This document shows, piece by piece, positions 48,201 through 56,018 of a DNA stretch of 61,994 bases; the first letter of the stretch is position 1, and every line of letters begins with the position of its first letter. The position numbers and the translations under genes were made by a program. The stretch is from Deltaproteobacteria bacterium (lineage in GTDB: Bacteria; Desulfobacterota; Binatia; UBA9968; JAJDTQ01): the NCBI GenBank assembly GCA_028818755.1, contig JAPPNF010000113.1, forward strand, positions 1 through 61,994. The letters run 5' to 3'. A model generated the notes under the pieces. The model was not told where the DNA came from. It made no database searches and worked only from the letters and a program-made list of their open reading frames with translations.

Positions 48201-48396
48201 CCCGTTCTTCAGAAGCTTGGCGGTGGTCATCATTTGCGGGCTCGGCTTCGCGACCGTCCTGACGCTGATCGTGGTGCCGGTGCTCTACGCCGTGTTCTTC
48301 GGTATCGGCGCCGATGAGGGGTCCGTATCACCGCCGGCGAAGGAAGACGATGGGCAGCCTTCGGAGTTGCAGGATACGGAACCGGAAACCGCATGA
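45277..48396 (+). CDS. RND efflux pump permease (HAE1/AcrB-like)
   Basis: 1039-aa proton-driven exporter. It has twelve membrane segments in the usual 1 + 5 + 1 + 5 pattern, with the first at VVSALATLLILAAGYLAY and large periplasmic loops (PYPGASAAEVADEVTDAIE-type and the second near residue 560-880). The charged TM4 region reads LGMLVDNAIVVVDG. The ATG at 45277 follows the MITE by nine bases, so the native leader was probably displaced; GGGCGGGGCG is the only ribosome-binding candidate. Substrate class (drug, lipid or metal) cannot be fixed. Confidence 0.94.
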   Translation: MILAKFAVEKQVVSALATLLILAAGYLAYQKLPRFEDPEFIIRQAQVVTSYPGASAAEVADEVTDAIETAAQQLPGVKEVRSVSSAGLSEVTVEFAIAAAKTRSALERKFTRLRAKVSDVAGRLPPGASAPTVYDDFGDVFALYYAITGEGYSLVEIAEYAKQLQKDLALVPGVSRVQLIGVPREAVFVEYRTARLVQLGLSPERLGRVLEGQNLVTSAGSVRADGSRLAVRPAAAVATLEAIGDLVVTDAEGARSFRLRDIATVRHGIRDAVEQRLFRNGRPAIGLGISSTIGGNVVELGDAVKARLAELTERRPVGIDLVPISDQSESVRESVKDFVGNVILALAIVVGTLFVFMGVRSGILMGGILLVTVAGTLFGMYAYGLDMQRISLGALIIALGMLVDNAIVVVDGTLVRVRQGEDPGAAAVSVAGKTLWPLLGGTLVGVLAFAAIGFSPDNTGEYAGSLFWTIAIALLFSWLVAVWLTPYYCTLLLKRRDPGADEAVEEALILRIYRRLLTGSLRRRWGTLGLVAVLFASALASFGLVRAGFFPESTRAQFVVDYVLPQGTDIERTSKDIVELGEWIRTLEGVTGTNAVVGGGHLRFMLTYSGASGNPAYGQVLVDVEHYSRIAPLMPRIAGHVEGNYPDSRVKVWKFALGPGGGSLVEARFSGPDPVVLRRLAERAKTVYASEGAVGIQDDWGEMAKVLRPRVNEQRARRAGLSQADVSRAIAAHFDGAVIGVFREGNDLHPIVFRPVAADRDRVEKIRRVHVFSPLAGRYVPISQVVNRFDLAVENARLRRFDRTLAIMAQADPPPGVNAGELFARIRPGVEGIELPPGYALEWRGQHGGSQDANRGLAATMPYGFAAMIVVVFLLFNAIRQPVIVYLTAPLALIGVVYGLIFTGTPMEFVAILATLSLAGMLIKNTIVLIDETDAQIAEGKARMAAVVDAAVSRVRPVSLGMLTTVLGVTPLIWDPFFRSLAVVIICGLGFATVLTLIVVPVLYAVFFGIGADEGSVSPPAKEDDGQPSELQDTEPETA

Positions 48397-48441
48397 TCCG
48401 CCGGAATCGGCGTCTGTCGGATCCGCGCTGGGAGCCGCCGC

Positions 48442-48867
48442 ATGACAGTCACGATGCAAATCTTGTCCGGGGGCCTCATCCTGGCGTTGTGTTCGCTGGT
48501 CCATCTGTGCATTCTGACCGGCGCGGTGAGGCTGCTCCGTCTCCTTGGCGAAGACTCCGGCAAGCCCTACGGCCTGCGCATTGTCAAGCTCATGGGAACG
48601 GGACTTGCTGCCGCCGTGTCCGCACATATCATCCAGGTCTGGATGTGGGCGGCCATGTTCGTCGTCACGGAAACCCTGCCGGATTTCTCCGAAGCGGTCT
48701 ATTTCTCCCTCGCCACCTACACGACGCTCGGATACGGAGACGTGGTCGTCGGAAAAGGGGTGCGTATCTTCGCAGCGATGGCGGCCGTCACGGGACTCCT
48801 CAACTTCGGGCTCAGCACGGCGTTTCTTGTTGGTATATACAGCAGATTGATGCGGGATGGACGCTAG
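48442..48867 (+). CDS. Two-helix potassium channel-like protein
   Basis: 141-aa membrane protein with a hydrophobic N-terminal helix, a second helix (AAMFVVTETL region), a pore loop with the K+ selectivity filter TTLGYGD (residues 94-100), and a final helix. No cytoplasmic RCK or TrkA domain, so it is a minimal Ion_trans_2 channel. It is 45 bp after the RND pump gene. Its TAG stop (48865-48867) lies in the left end of a palindromic repeat. Confidence 0.85.
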   Translation: MTVTMQILSGGLILALCSLVHLCILTGAVRLLRLLGEDSGKPYGLRIVKLMGTGLAAAVSAHIIQVWMWAAMFVVTETLPDFSEAVYFSLATYTTLGYGDVVVGKGVRIFAAMAAVTGLLNFGLSTAFLVGIYSRLMRDGR

Positions 48868-48925
48868 TGTGGCGACAAAAATCCTCCGCATATTTATGCT
48901 GCGAATTAACCAGACACCACACTAA
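48864..48925. repeat. ~60-bp palindromic repeat between convergent genes
   Basis: Left end CTAGTGTGGCGACAAAA and right end ACCAGACACCACACTAACC are imperfect inverted repeats around a centre GCATATTTATGC. It supplies the TAG stop codons of both flanking genes and may act as a bidirectional terminator. Confidence 0.75.
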
Positions 48926-50013
48926 CCGGGCGCGATGCTGTAGAGCCGCCGCGCGTTCTCGCCCATGATCTTGGGAAGCGAGCCGGCGGCGATGTCGTCG
49001 CGGGCCAGCACGTCCTTGACCACGTTGGGGAACTTGCAATCGCCGTGGTTGTAGTCCGAGGCGAACACCAGCCGGTCGTCGCCGATGAAGTCCATGACGA
49101 ACTGCAGGGTGGTCTCGTCGGGTTCGAAGGAGAAATAGACGTCACGCTGCCGGACGTACTCGCTCGGCGGCATGGTCAGCAGCGGCACCGCCGCTTGCAT
49201 GTACTCGTAGTGCTCGTCGAGCCGTTCCATCCAGAAGGGGATCCAGCCGGCGCCGGCTTCGAGGAACGCCACCTTGAGCTTGGGGAACTTCTCCAACACG
49301 CCGCCGCCGATGACACACATCATGCCGATCATCTGCTCGAAGGGGTGGGTGGTGGCGTGCACGAACAGCGCGTTGTCGAAGCGGTCGGCGGCGGCCGCCG
49401 GCCGGCCCGAACCCACGTGGACGCACACCGGCACGCCCAGTTCCTCGGCCGTGGCGTAGAACCGGTCGAAGTCGGGGTGGTCGAGGTTTCGTCCGGCGGA
49501 GTGGGCCGAGGTGGCCGCGGCCACGAAGCCGAGATCCTCGACGCAGCGCCGCAACTCGGCCGCCGCCTCGCCGGGGTCCTGCATGGGCACGCAGGCCACG
49601 CCCTTGAGCCGCTCCGGAGCGTGGTTGCAATACTCGTGGAGCCAGTTGTTGTAGGCCTTGGCGACGGCGCAGGCGTAGTCCTTGTCTTCCAGGAACGGCA
49701 GGCTCAGGAACACGGTGGTGCCGAAGTTGACCGAGATCGAGATCTGCTCCAGGTCCATGTCCTCGAGCCGCTGCACCGGGTCCCACATGCCGGTGGTGGG
49801 CTGCGGCGAGCGGTTGTGGGGCACGGCGCCGATGCCGCAGCCCACCCCCGAGGGCTTGGCCCAGATGCGGCCCTCCATGAGCAGTTGCTCGCGGCCGTCG
49901 GCCTTGACCACCCGGGGCGCCTTCTTCTTGTAGGGCCCGTCCAGCAGGTCCTCCCACGGGGCGAACTTCTCCTGCACGTGACCGTCGGCGTCGATGATCG
50001 GGAAACTTGCCAT
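48922..50013 (-). CDS. Amidohydrolase family 2 metal-dependent hydrolase
   Basis: 363-aa TIM-barrel hydrolase. DADGHVQEKFAPWEDLL at the N-terminus, CVHVGSGRP, FVHATTHPFEQM, FLEAGAGWIPFW and FASDYNHGDC are the metal and substrate segments. The C-terminus is KIMGENARRLYSIAPG. ACAGGAGACAGCC precedes the ATG at 50013. The stop is inside the 48.9-kb palindrome. Closely similar in layout to the 7.6-kb protein, so probably the same subfamily; substrate unknown. Confidence 0.86.
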   Translation of the reverse strand: MASFPIIDADGHVQEKFAPWEDLLDGPYKKKAPRVVKADGREQLLMEGRIWAKPSGVGCGIGAVPHNRSPQPTTGMWDPVQRLEDMDLEQISISVNFGTTVFLSLPFLEDKDYACAVAKAYNNWLHEYCNHAPERLKGVACVPMQDPGEAAAELRRCVEDLGFVAAATSAHSAGRNLDHPDFDRFYATAEELGVPVCVHVGSGRPAAAADRFDNALFVHATTHPFEQMIGMMCVIGGGVLEKFPKLKVAFLEAGAGWIPFWMERLDEHYEYMQAAVPLLTMPPSEYVRQRDVYFSFEPDETTLQFVMDFIGDDRLVFASDYNHGDCKFPNVVKDVLARDDIAAGSLPKIMGENARRLYSIAPG

Positions 50014-50111
50014 GGCTGTCTCCTGTTGGCCGTCAAGGAAAACCGGGCGACCCGCATCCGACCTTCGGACACAGGCCGCCCGGAATCTTCCTTCAACAGT
50101 GGAAGAGCCGT

Positions 50112-50768
50112 CTACCGGAGGTACTTCGCCAGAAACTCGGTGCTCCGCTCCCACGCCAGGTTGGCGGCGTCGGCGTTGTAGGCCGCCCCGGTTTCGTTAC
50201 CGAAGGCATGCTGCGCCTGGTAGCGGTAGATCTCGTGGGTGACGTTGCCTTCCTTGAGGCTCGCTTCCAGGACATCCACCTTGTCCGGCGTGAAGAAGCC
50301 GTCCTCCAGCGCGAAATGGCCCTGGAACGGCATCGGGATGGTGGTGGTGTCGGCTGCTTCCGGCGGCGGAACGCCGTACCAGCAGCAGGCCGCATCCGCC
50401 TTGGAGTACACCGCCGCCAGCACGGTGAGCGCCCCGCCCATGCAGAAACCGATGACTCCTACCTTGGGACAGCTCTGCTTCAGTTGCTCCACCGCGCTGC
50501 ACACGTCCGTGTTGGCGTTGGCGAAGTCGAGGTTCTGCATCAGGTGGCTGGCCTCTTCCGCCTCCACCGTCACCTTGCCCCGGTAAAGATCCGGCACCAC
50601 GGAGGTGTATCCCAGGCCCGCCAGCTTGTCGGCCACGCCCCTGATCTGGTCGTTGACGCCCCACCACTCCTGGATCACCACCATTCCCGGCGCGTTGTCG
50701 CCAGCCGAAGCGCAATAGCCCGCAACCTCCTCGCCGTCGGGTCGCTTGATCGTGATTGTGTCTCCCAT
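50112..50768 (-). CDS. Dienelactone hydrolase family protein
   Basis: 218-aa alpha/beta hydrolase of the DLH type. The nucleophile is Cys in GFCMGGA, and the later Asp (LEDGFFTPDKV) and His (QHAFGN) complete the triad. IQEWWGVND near the N-terminus is a family hallmark. The enzyme hydrolyses dienelactones in chloro-aromatic breakdown or other lactones and esters. GGAGGGGACCG precedes the ATG at 50768. The next gene on this strand is an amidohydrolase, 98 bp away. Confidence 0.92.
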   Translation of the reverse strand: MGDTITIKRPDGEEVAGYCASAGDNAPGMVVIQEWWGVNDQIRGVADKLAGLGYTSVVPDLYRGKVTVEAEEASHLMQNLDFANANTDVCSAVEQLKQSCPKVGVIGFCMGGALTVLAAVYSKADAACCWYGVPPPEAADTTTIPMPFQGHFALEDGFFTPDKVDVLEASLKEGNVTHEIYRYQAQHAFGNETGAAYNADAANLAWERSTEFLAKYLR

Positions 50769-50918
50769 AACGGTCCCCTCCTGGAAATTCTGGAATTTGT
50801 TCGGCGCCGGAGCGCCGACGAAACCGTCAGAATAGTACGTCTCCTGGAGAGAGTCTAGTGTCTCCAGGCACGTCCGTCAGGCCTCAACGCCGGGCGTCCA
50901 GGCCCTCCGCGGGCTCGG

Positions 50919-50948
50919 TTGACGCAGGATTCGGATTCTTGTTAAGAA
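50919..50948 (+). promoter_or_regulatory. Candidate promoter for accB-accC
   Basis: TTGACG (50919-50924), 18-nt spacer, TAAGAA (50943-50948) in the 265-bp gap upstream of accB. Rest of the gap has no gene; TCTAGTGTCTCC at 50856 recalls a MITE end. Confidence 0.4.
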
Positions 50949-51033
50949 TACCCGCGCATTCAGGGCTTTCGCGTCTTCACGCCCGCCACGGCGGTCCGGA
51001 AATTCAGCGGAACAGGAAGAGAGGGACACGCAA

Positions 51034-51555
51034 TTGACCGAGGATGAAGTACTACAGATATTGGACCTGGTGGAGAAATCGAACTTCGACTATCTCGACC
51101 TCGAGATCGGCGATCTGAAGCTCACGGTCAGCAAGTCCGGAGTTCCCGCGGTCCCTGCAACCGTCAGCGTGACCCAGGCCGCCCCCGTGGCGGCCGCCCC
51201 GGCACCGGCAGCTCCCGCCGCCGAGGCGCCGGCAGCGGCGGCCTCCGAACCCGCTCCGGCTCCCGCGGCCGAGAGCGCTCCCGCGACGCAGCCGGTCACC
51301 GTCAAGGAAGGCACCGTTCCCATTCCCGCGCCCATGGTCGGCACGTTCTACGCCACGCCGGAGCCCGGCGCGTCGCCGTTCGTCGCGCTCGGCGATCACG
51401 TGGACGCCGAGACCACGGTGGGTCTCGTGGAGGTGATGAAGGTCTTCAACGCCGTGAGTTCCGGCACGGCCGGCACCATCGACGAGGTCTGCGTGGAGAG
51501 CGGCCAGTTCGTCGAGCATGGCCAGACCCTCTTCCTGGTCCGTCCTGATGCCTAA
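51034..51555 (+). CDS. accB: Biotin carboxyl carrier protein of acetyl-CoA carboxylase
   Basis: 173-aa carrier. The N-terminal part (EVLQILDLVEKSNFDYLDLE) is typical of AccB, a long alanine/proline-rich linker covers residues ~38-88, and the biotinyl domain at the end has Lys136 in EVMKVFNAV (usual form EAMKMMN). TTG start with GGAAGAGAGGG upstream. It carries the carboxyl group from biotin carboxylase to the carboxyltransferase, which is not encoded here. It is followed 14 bp later by accC. Confidence 0.94.
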   Translation: MTEDEVLQILDLVEKSNFDYLDLEIGDLKLTVSKSGVPAVPATVSVTQAAPVAAAPAPAAPAAEAPAAAASEPAPAPAAESAPATQPVTVKEGTVPIPAPMVGTFYATPEPGASPFVALGDHVDAETTVGLVEVMKVFNAVSSGTAGTIDEVCVESGQFVEHGQTLFLVRPDA

Positions 51556-51569
51556 AGAGAGTTTCTCCG

Positions 51570-52934
51570 GTGGCCGTTAACCGTCTCCTGGTCGCCAACC
51601 GGGGCGAGATAGCGGTCCGCATCATCAGAGCCTGTCAGTCCCTGGGCATCGAGTCGGTGGCCGTGGTGTCCGAGGCCGACCGCGACAGCATGCCGGCCCG
51701 TCTCGCGAACAGGACGGTGTGCATCGGCCCGGCCCGCTCCACCGAGAGCTACCTGAAGGTCGAGGCCCTGGTGGCCACGGCCCTGGGCACCGGTTGCGAC
51801 GCCCTGCACCCGGGCTACGGCTTCCTCGCCGAGAAGTCCGAGTTGGCCGAGGCCTGCGCCAAGCACGGCATCACGTTCGTCGGCCCGCGCGCCGACAGCA
51901 TCCGCCAGATGGGCAACAAGCTGCTGGCCCGGGCCACCGTCGGGGCTTTCGGCGTGCCGCTGGTGCCGGGCTCCGACAACGTCCGCGATTTCGAGGATGC
52001 CGCGGAGGTGGCCGCCGAGGTCGGATACCCGGTGCTGCTCAAGGCCGCGGCCGGAGGCGGCGGCAAGGGCATCAAGATCGTCCGGGAGGACGTCGAGCTG
52101 CGGACCGCGTTCGAGACCGCTTCCGCCGAGGCCCGCGCGGCCTTCGGCGATCCCACGCTGTACATGGAGCGCTACATCCCCAACGCCCGGCACATCGAGG
52201 TGCAGGTCATCGGCGACCGCTTCGGCAACGTGGTGCACGTGGGGGAGCGGGACTGCTCGCTGCAGCGGCGCTACCAGAAGGTGGTGGAGGAGGCGCCGGC
52301 GTCGTGCATCCCGGAAGAGTTGCGGGAGCGCATCCGCGAGGCCGGGCACAAGGTCGCCAGGGAGATCAAGTACGAGAACGCCGGCACCGTCGAGTTCATC
52401 TACGACGAGGACCGGCAGGACTTCTTCTTCCTCGAGATGAACACGCGCATCCAGGTGGAGCACCCGGTCACCGAGATGGTCACGGGTCTGGACTTGGTGC
52501 GCGAGCAGATCCGCGTGGCCGGCGGCGAACGCCTTTCGTTCTCGCAGGAGGACGTCCGCTTCAGCGGCCACGCCATCGAATGCCGTATCACCGCCGAAGC
52601 CCCCTGGCAGGGGTTCCGGCCGTGTCCCGGCGTGTTGACCGAGTGGAGCCCGCCCCAGGGCGCGGGCATCCGCGTGGATACCCAGTGTTTTCCGGGCTAC
52701 CGTGTCCCGCCGTTCTACGACTCGCTGCTGGCCAAGCTCATCGTCCACGGCGATGACCGCGAGCACGCGGTGGCGCGCATGAAGCAGGCCCTCGCCCAGT
52801 TCGCCGCCGCCGGCATCGACACCACCATCCCGTTCCTCGCGGCGGTCATGGAAGAGCCGGACTACGTCAGCGGCAGGGTCAGCACACGGTGGCTCGAAGG
52901 GCACCTGGACGACTTGACGGCCCGCCACGCGTGA
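51570..52934 (+). CDS. accC: Biotin carboxylase of acetyl-CoA carboxylase
   Basis: 454-aa ATP-grasp enzyme. LLVANRGEIAVRIIRAC, GYGFLAEK, LKAAAGGGGKGIKIV (ATP loop), RHIEVQVIGD, ERDCSLQRRYQKVVEE and EMNTRIQVEHPVTEM are all present. It carboxylates the biotin on AccB in the first step of fatty-acid synthesis. GTG start at 51570 with GAGAGT upstream. Length is the norm. Forms an operon with accB. Confidence 0.97.
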   Translation: MAVNRLLVANRGEIAVRIIRACQSLGIESVAVVSEADRDSMPARLANRTVCIGPARSTESYLKVEALVATALGTGCDALHPGYGFLAEKSELAEACAKHGITFVGPRADSIRQMGNKLLARATVGAFGVPLVPGSDNVRDFEDAAEVAAEVGYPVLLKAAAGGGGKGIKIVREDVELRTAFETASAEARAAFGDPTLYMERYIPNARHIEVQVIGDRFGNVVHVGERDCSLQRRYQKVVEEAPASCIPEELRERIREAGHKVAREIKYENAGTVEFIYDEDRQDFFFLEMNTRIQVEHPVTEMVTGLDLVREQIRVAGGERLSFSQEDVRFSGHAIECRITAEAPWQGFRPCPGVLTEWSPPQGAGIRVDTQCFPGYRVPPFYDSLLAKLIVHGDDREHAVARMKQALAQFAAAGIDTTIPFLAAVMEEPDYVSGRVSTRWLEGHLDDLTARHA

Positions 52935-52967
52935 CCGGCGCACATCGAGCCGCCACTCCCCCGACAT

Positions 52968-53774
52968 TCAATCCTTGATGAACTCCCGGATCATCTTGTG
53001 CGCTTCCTCCGGGTTCGAGAAGAAGTAGCTGTGCCGCTCGCCCGGCAGCACCACCAGCCGCGCATTGGGAATCCCCTCCACCAGGATCTCGGCGCCCTTC
53101 CGGTGTGACATGTCGCTGACCACCGCGTGGTCGTCGTCGCCCACCAGCACCAGCGTGGGCACGGTGATGTCCTTGAGGCGGTGGCGGGTGTCGTGCTCCT
53201 GGCGCGCGATGACGTGGCGGAAATAGCACTCCACCGACGATATGTTCGCCATGCGCACCTTGAGGCAGTTCTCGATCTCTTCCGGGTGCTCCTTCTGGTA
53301 CTGCTCGGTCCACCCCACCTCCACGGTGTGGTCGCGGACGTATTTCTCGTAACCCCACTCGACCATCTGCGTGGCGATCCTAAGCGGGATGCCGTGGGCG
53401 CCGGGATGGGCCGCGCCGGACGAGGCGAGGATCAGCTTCTTCACCCGCCCGGGGTGCTCCAGGGCCAGCAGTTGCGCCACCCGGCCGCCCATGGAATGGC
53501 CGCACACGATGGCGTCGGTGGCGTCGAGGTGGTCCATCACCGCGGCGATGTCGTCGGCGAACATGCGGGTGGTGTAGCGCATGGGCGTCCGGGTCGAGCG
53601 CCCGGTGCCGCGGAAGTCCGTGATGATGGTGCGATGGTCCCGCGAGAACTCGGGCACCTGGAACATGTTCCACACGTCGCCGTCGCACGCCGTCTCCGAG
53701 ATGAACACGAAGGGCGGTCCGTCTCCCTGGACCTCGTAGTAGATGTCGGCGTCGCCGACGTTCAATATTGGCAT
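52968..53774 (-). CDS. Alpha/beta hydrolase
   Basis: 268-aa hydrolase. The nucleophile is Ser in CGHSMGGRVAQLLA, the acid probably Asp in VGDDDHAVVSDM and His in GERHSYFF. The N-terminal YYEVQGDGPPFVFISE and DFRGTGRSTRTP are typical of 3-oxoadipate enol-lactonase and related esterases. The last bases overlap no neighbour; the stop faces accC, 33 bp away. Substrate unknown. GGAGGTTGAAAT precedes the ATG. Confidence 0.88.
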   Translation of the reverse strand: MPILNVGDADIYYEVQGDGPPFVFISETACDGDVWNMFQVPEFSRDHRTIITDFRGTGRSTRTPMRYTTRMFADDIAAVMDHLDATDAIVCGHSMGGRVAQLLALEHPGRVKKLILASSGAAHPGAHGIPLRIATQMVEWGYEKYVRDHTVEVGWTEQYQKEHPEEIENCLKVRMANISSVECYFRHVIARQEHDTRHRLKDITVPTLVLVGDDDHAVVSDMSHRKGAEILVEGIPNARLVVLPGERHSYFFSNPEEAHKMIREFIKD

Positions 53775-53932
53775 TTCAACCTCCGAAGTTGCTGGAATAG
53801 CACAAACCCCTTGCCGGAGACAGTGGACCGCCGCACCGGGAGGTTGCGAGCGCGGGAGGCGTTGGCTTTAATCCGGCCAATGTGCGAAAATACGCCGTTT
53901 TCTTTGGCAAAACTAAACCTAAGGGGGTTCAT

Positions 53933-54979
53933 ATGATCAGGAAGACAGGATTGGCAATCGCGCTCGTGGCGGCCCTTGCGCTGACGGCGGGCAGCGCCGT
54001 CGCCGCGGACGACTTCTTCAAGGGCAAGACCATCCGGGTCATCGTCGGCTACGCGCCCGGCGGTGGTTACGACACCTACACCCGCCAGATCGTTCGCCAT
54101 CTGGGCAAGCACCTTGCCGGCAACCCGAGCTTCATCGTGCAGAACATGACCGGCGCCGGCAGCCTCATCGCCGCCAACTACATCCAGAAGCGGGCCAAGC
54201 GAGACGGCACGGTCTTGGGCGTCTGGAACAACGGGTTCGTGACCGCGCAGGCCCTCGGCGATCCCAAGGTCCGGATCAAGTCGCAGGATCTCACCTGGAT
54301 TGGCGCTCCGGTCAAGGGCATACCGGCATGCGCGTTCATGGGCTGGTCCGGCGTACGAACGTTGGCGGACATGAGCGATCCCAAGAAGCCCATCAAGATG
54401 GGCGGCACCCGGGCGGGAGCCACCGGCGTCGACTTGCCGAAGATCCTCAACAAGACCATCGGCACCAACTTCGACGTGGTGGCGGGCTACAGCGGCACCG
54501 CCACGTCGCGGATCGCCATGCAGTCCAAGGAAGTCGCCGGCGCCTGCTGGGGCTGGGAATCCATGCGGGTCACGGCCCGGGCCATGCTCGACGCCAAGGG
54601 CGACGACAAGATGATCCCCGTGCTCACGCACCGGCGGATCCCCGATCCCGAGCTCAAGGACGCGCTCATCATCCCGGAGGTGGTCGCGAAAGTGGGCGGC
54701 AAGCAGCACCTCGAGACTTACACGGGCTGGGTCAACCAGTATGAGTTCCAGCGCCCGTTCTCGGCTCCTCCCGGCGTGCCCGCGAAGCAGGTCGAGCAGT
54801 TGCGGACGGCCTTCAAGAAGACCCTGGAGGATCCGGCCTTTCTGAAGGAGGCCAAGGAGGCCAAGCTCATCATCGAGTACGTCTCGGGTCAGGACATCGA
54901 GAAGTTCGTCGATCAGATTCTCGGCATGTCCGCGGCGTCCAAGGAAGCGCTGAGCTTTCTGGTGCGGAAGAAGAAGTAG
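53933..54979 (+). CDS. Tripartite tricarboxylate transporter (Bug-type) solute-binding protein
   Basis: 348-aa periplasmic protein. Signal peptide ILAIALVAALALTAGSAVAAD-like (residues 1-24). The mature part has IRVIVGYAPGGGYDTYTRQIV, the carboxylate-binding glycine/aspartate segment of Bug proteins, then PSFIVQNMTGAGSLIAANYI. It should deliver a carboxylic acid to a TctAB-type permease, which is not seen in the window. AAGGGGG lies before the ATG at 53933. Followed by two strong hairpins. Confidence 0.88.
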   Translation: MIRKTGLAIALVAALALTAGSAVAADDFFKGKTIRVIVGYAPGGGYDTYTRQIVRHLGKHLAGNPSFIVQNMTGAGSLIAANYIQKRAKRDGTVLGVWNNGFVTAQALGDPKVRIKSQDLTWIGAPVKGIPACAFMGWSGVRTLADMSDPKKPIKMGGTRAGATGVDLPKILNKTIGTNFDVVAGYSGTATSRIAMQSKEVAGACWGWESMRVTARAMLDAKGDDKMIPVLTHRRIPDPELKDALIIPEVVAKVGGKQHLETYTGWVNQYEFQRPFSAPPGVPAKQVEQLRTAFKKTLEDPAFLKEAKEAKLIIEYVSGQDIEKFVDQILGMSAASKEALSFLVRKKK

Positions 54980-55000
54980 CAGACCCGGCCTCGGGTCTGC
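54979..55000 (+). terminator. Hairpin after the solute-binding protein gene
   Basis: GCAGACCCG, 4-nt loop, CGGGTCTGC, beginning at the last base of the stop codon and followed by CGTTT. Likely Rho-independent terminator. Confidence 0.7.
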
Positions 55001-55011
55001 CGTTTGACGTC

Positions 55012-55045
55012 AGACGGGGGGAGGGCGTTCGTCCTCTCCCCGTCT
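55012..55045. terminator. Second GC-rich hairpin
   Basis: AGACGGGGGGAGGGC pairs with GTCCTCTCCCCGTCT around a GTTC loop. It backs up the first hairpin in the gap before the EamA gene. Confidence 0.55.
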
Positions 55046-55097
55046 ACCTCATCCTTCCAGCTTCACCCTCCTACAAGGCCCGTAACAGGGTAGTGCC

Positions 55098-56018
55098 ATG
55101 GATCACGCGGCTGCCTCGCGCACCGCAGCACTTCATACCGAACGGCTTGCGATCCTGGCGCTGCTCGTCGGCGCCGTCGCCACAGCCTTCGCCCCGATTC
55201 TCGTACGGTTGAGCGAGTTGGGCCCGAGCCCGACGGCGTTCTATCGTTTCCTGCTGGCGATACCCCTCTACTGGGCCATGGCGCTTGCCGTGCCGGGTGG
55301 AGGCCGGCGCGTGCGCCAGGAGAGACCCGACGGTTCGAGGGTGTATCTCCTGATGGCCATGGCGGGCGCCTTTATCGCGGGCGACATGTCGGCGTGGCAC
55401 TATTCGATCGTCATGACGACGGTGGCCAATGCCAGCCTGCTCTTGAACGTGACGCCGGTGTTCGTCGTTCTGGGCGGTTGGCTCCTGTTCCGCACGCGGG
55501 TGACCGGAACATTCATGATCGGCCTTGCGACGGCCATGGCCGGCGTGGCCGTGCTTTCGGGGGCGAGCCTGGCGCTCAGCCGCACACACGTGCTGGGCGA
55601 TCTCCTAGGCGTGGTGACGGCCATGTTCTATGCCGCTTACCAGTTGACCGTCGAGCGCCTGCGGCGGCGTTTCTCCACCATCACGATCATGCTCTATGCC
55701 ATGCCGGTGAGTGCGATGGTCACTCTGGTGGTCACACTCGTGAGCGGTGAAACCATGGCCGTCATGACCCCCGCGGGGTGGGCCGTGCTGGTTGCGCTCG
55801 CCGTCGGTCCCCAAGTGCTCGGCCAGGGCCTGATCGCCTGGGCCCTGGCGCACCTGCCGGCGAGCTTCGTTTCCGTCAGTCTCCTGGTGCAACCGATCGT
55901 CGCCGCCACGGTCGCCTGGATACTGTTCGATGAGCGTATCGGCGTGCAGCAGGCGGTGGGCGCGGTTGCCGTCCTGACGGGAATCGTCATTGCCCGGCAG
56001 GGGAGCGCGCACCGGTGA
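55098..56018 (+). CDS. EamA/DMT family transporter
   Basis: 306-aa inner-membrane protein with ten hydrophobic segments arranged as two EamA halves (ALLVGAVATAFAPILVRLSE and the repeat beginning LGDLLGVVTAMFYAAYQLTV). Such transporters export amino acids or related metabolites. The stop overlaps the glycerate kinase start (GTGA at 56015-56018), which ties the two functionally: it may export or import an organic acid linked to glycerate metabolism. Confidence 0.9.
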   Translation: MDHAAASRTAALHTERLAILALLVGAVATAFAPILVRLSELGPSPTAFYRFLLAIPLYWAMALAVPGGGRRVRQERPDGSRVYLLMAMAGAFIAGDMSAWHYSIVMTTVANASLLLNVTPVFVVLGGWLLFRTRVTGTFMIGLATAMAGVAVLSGASLALSRTHVLGDLLGVVTAMFYAAYQLTVERLRRRFSTITIMLYAMPVSAMVTLVVTLVSGETMAVMTPAGWAVLVALAVGPQVLGQGLIAWALAHLPASFVSVSLLVQPIVAATVAWILFDERIGVQQAVGAVAVLTGIVIARQGSAHR

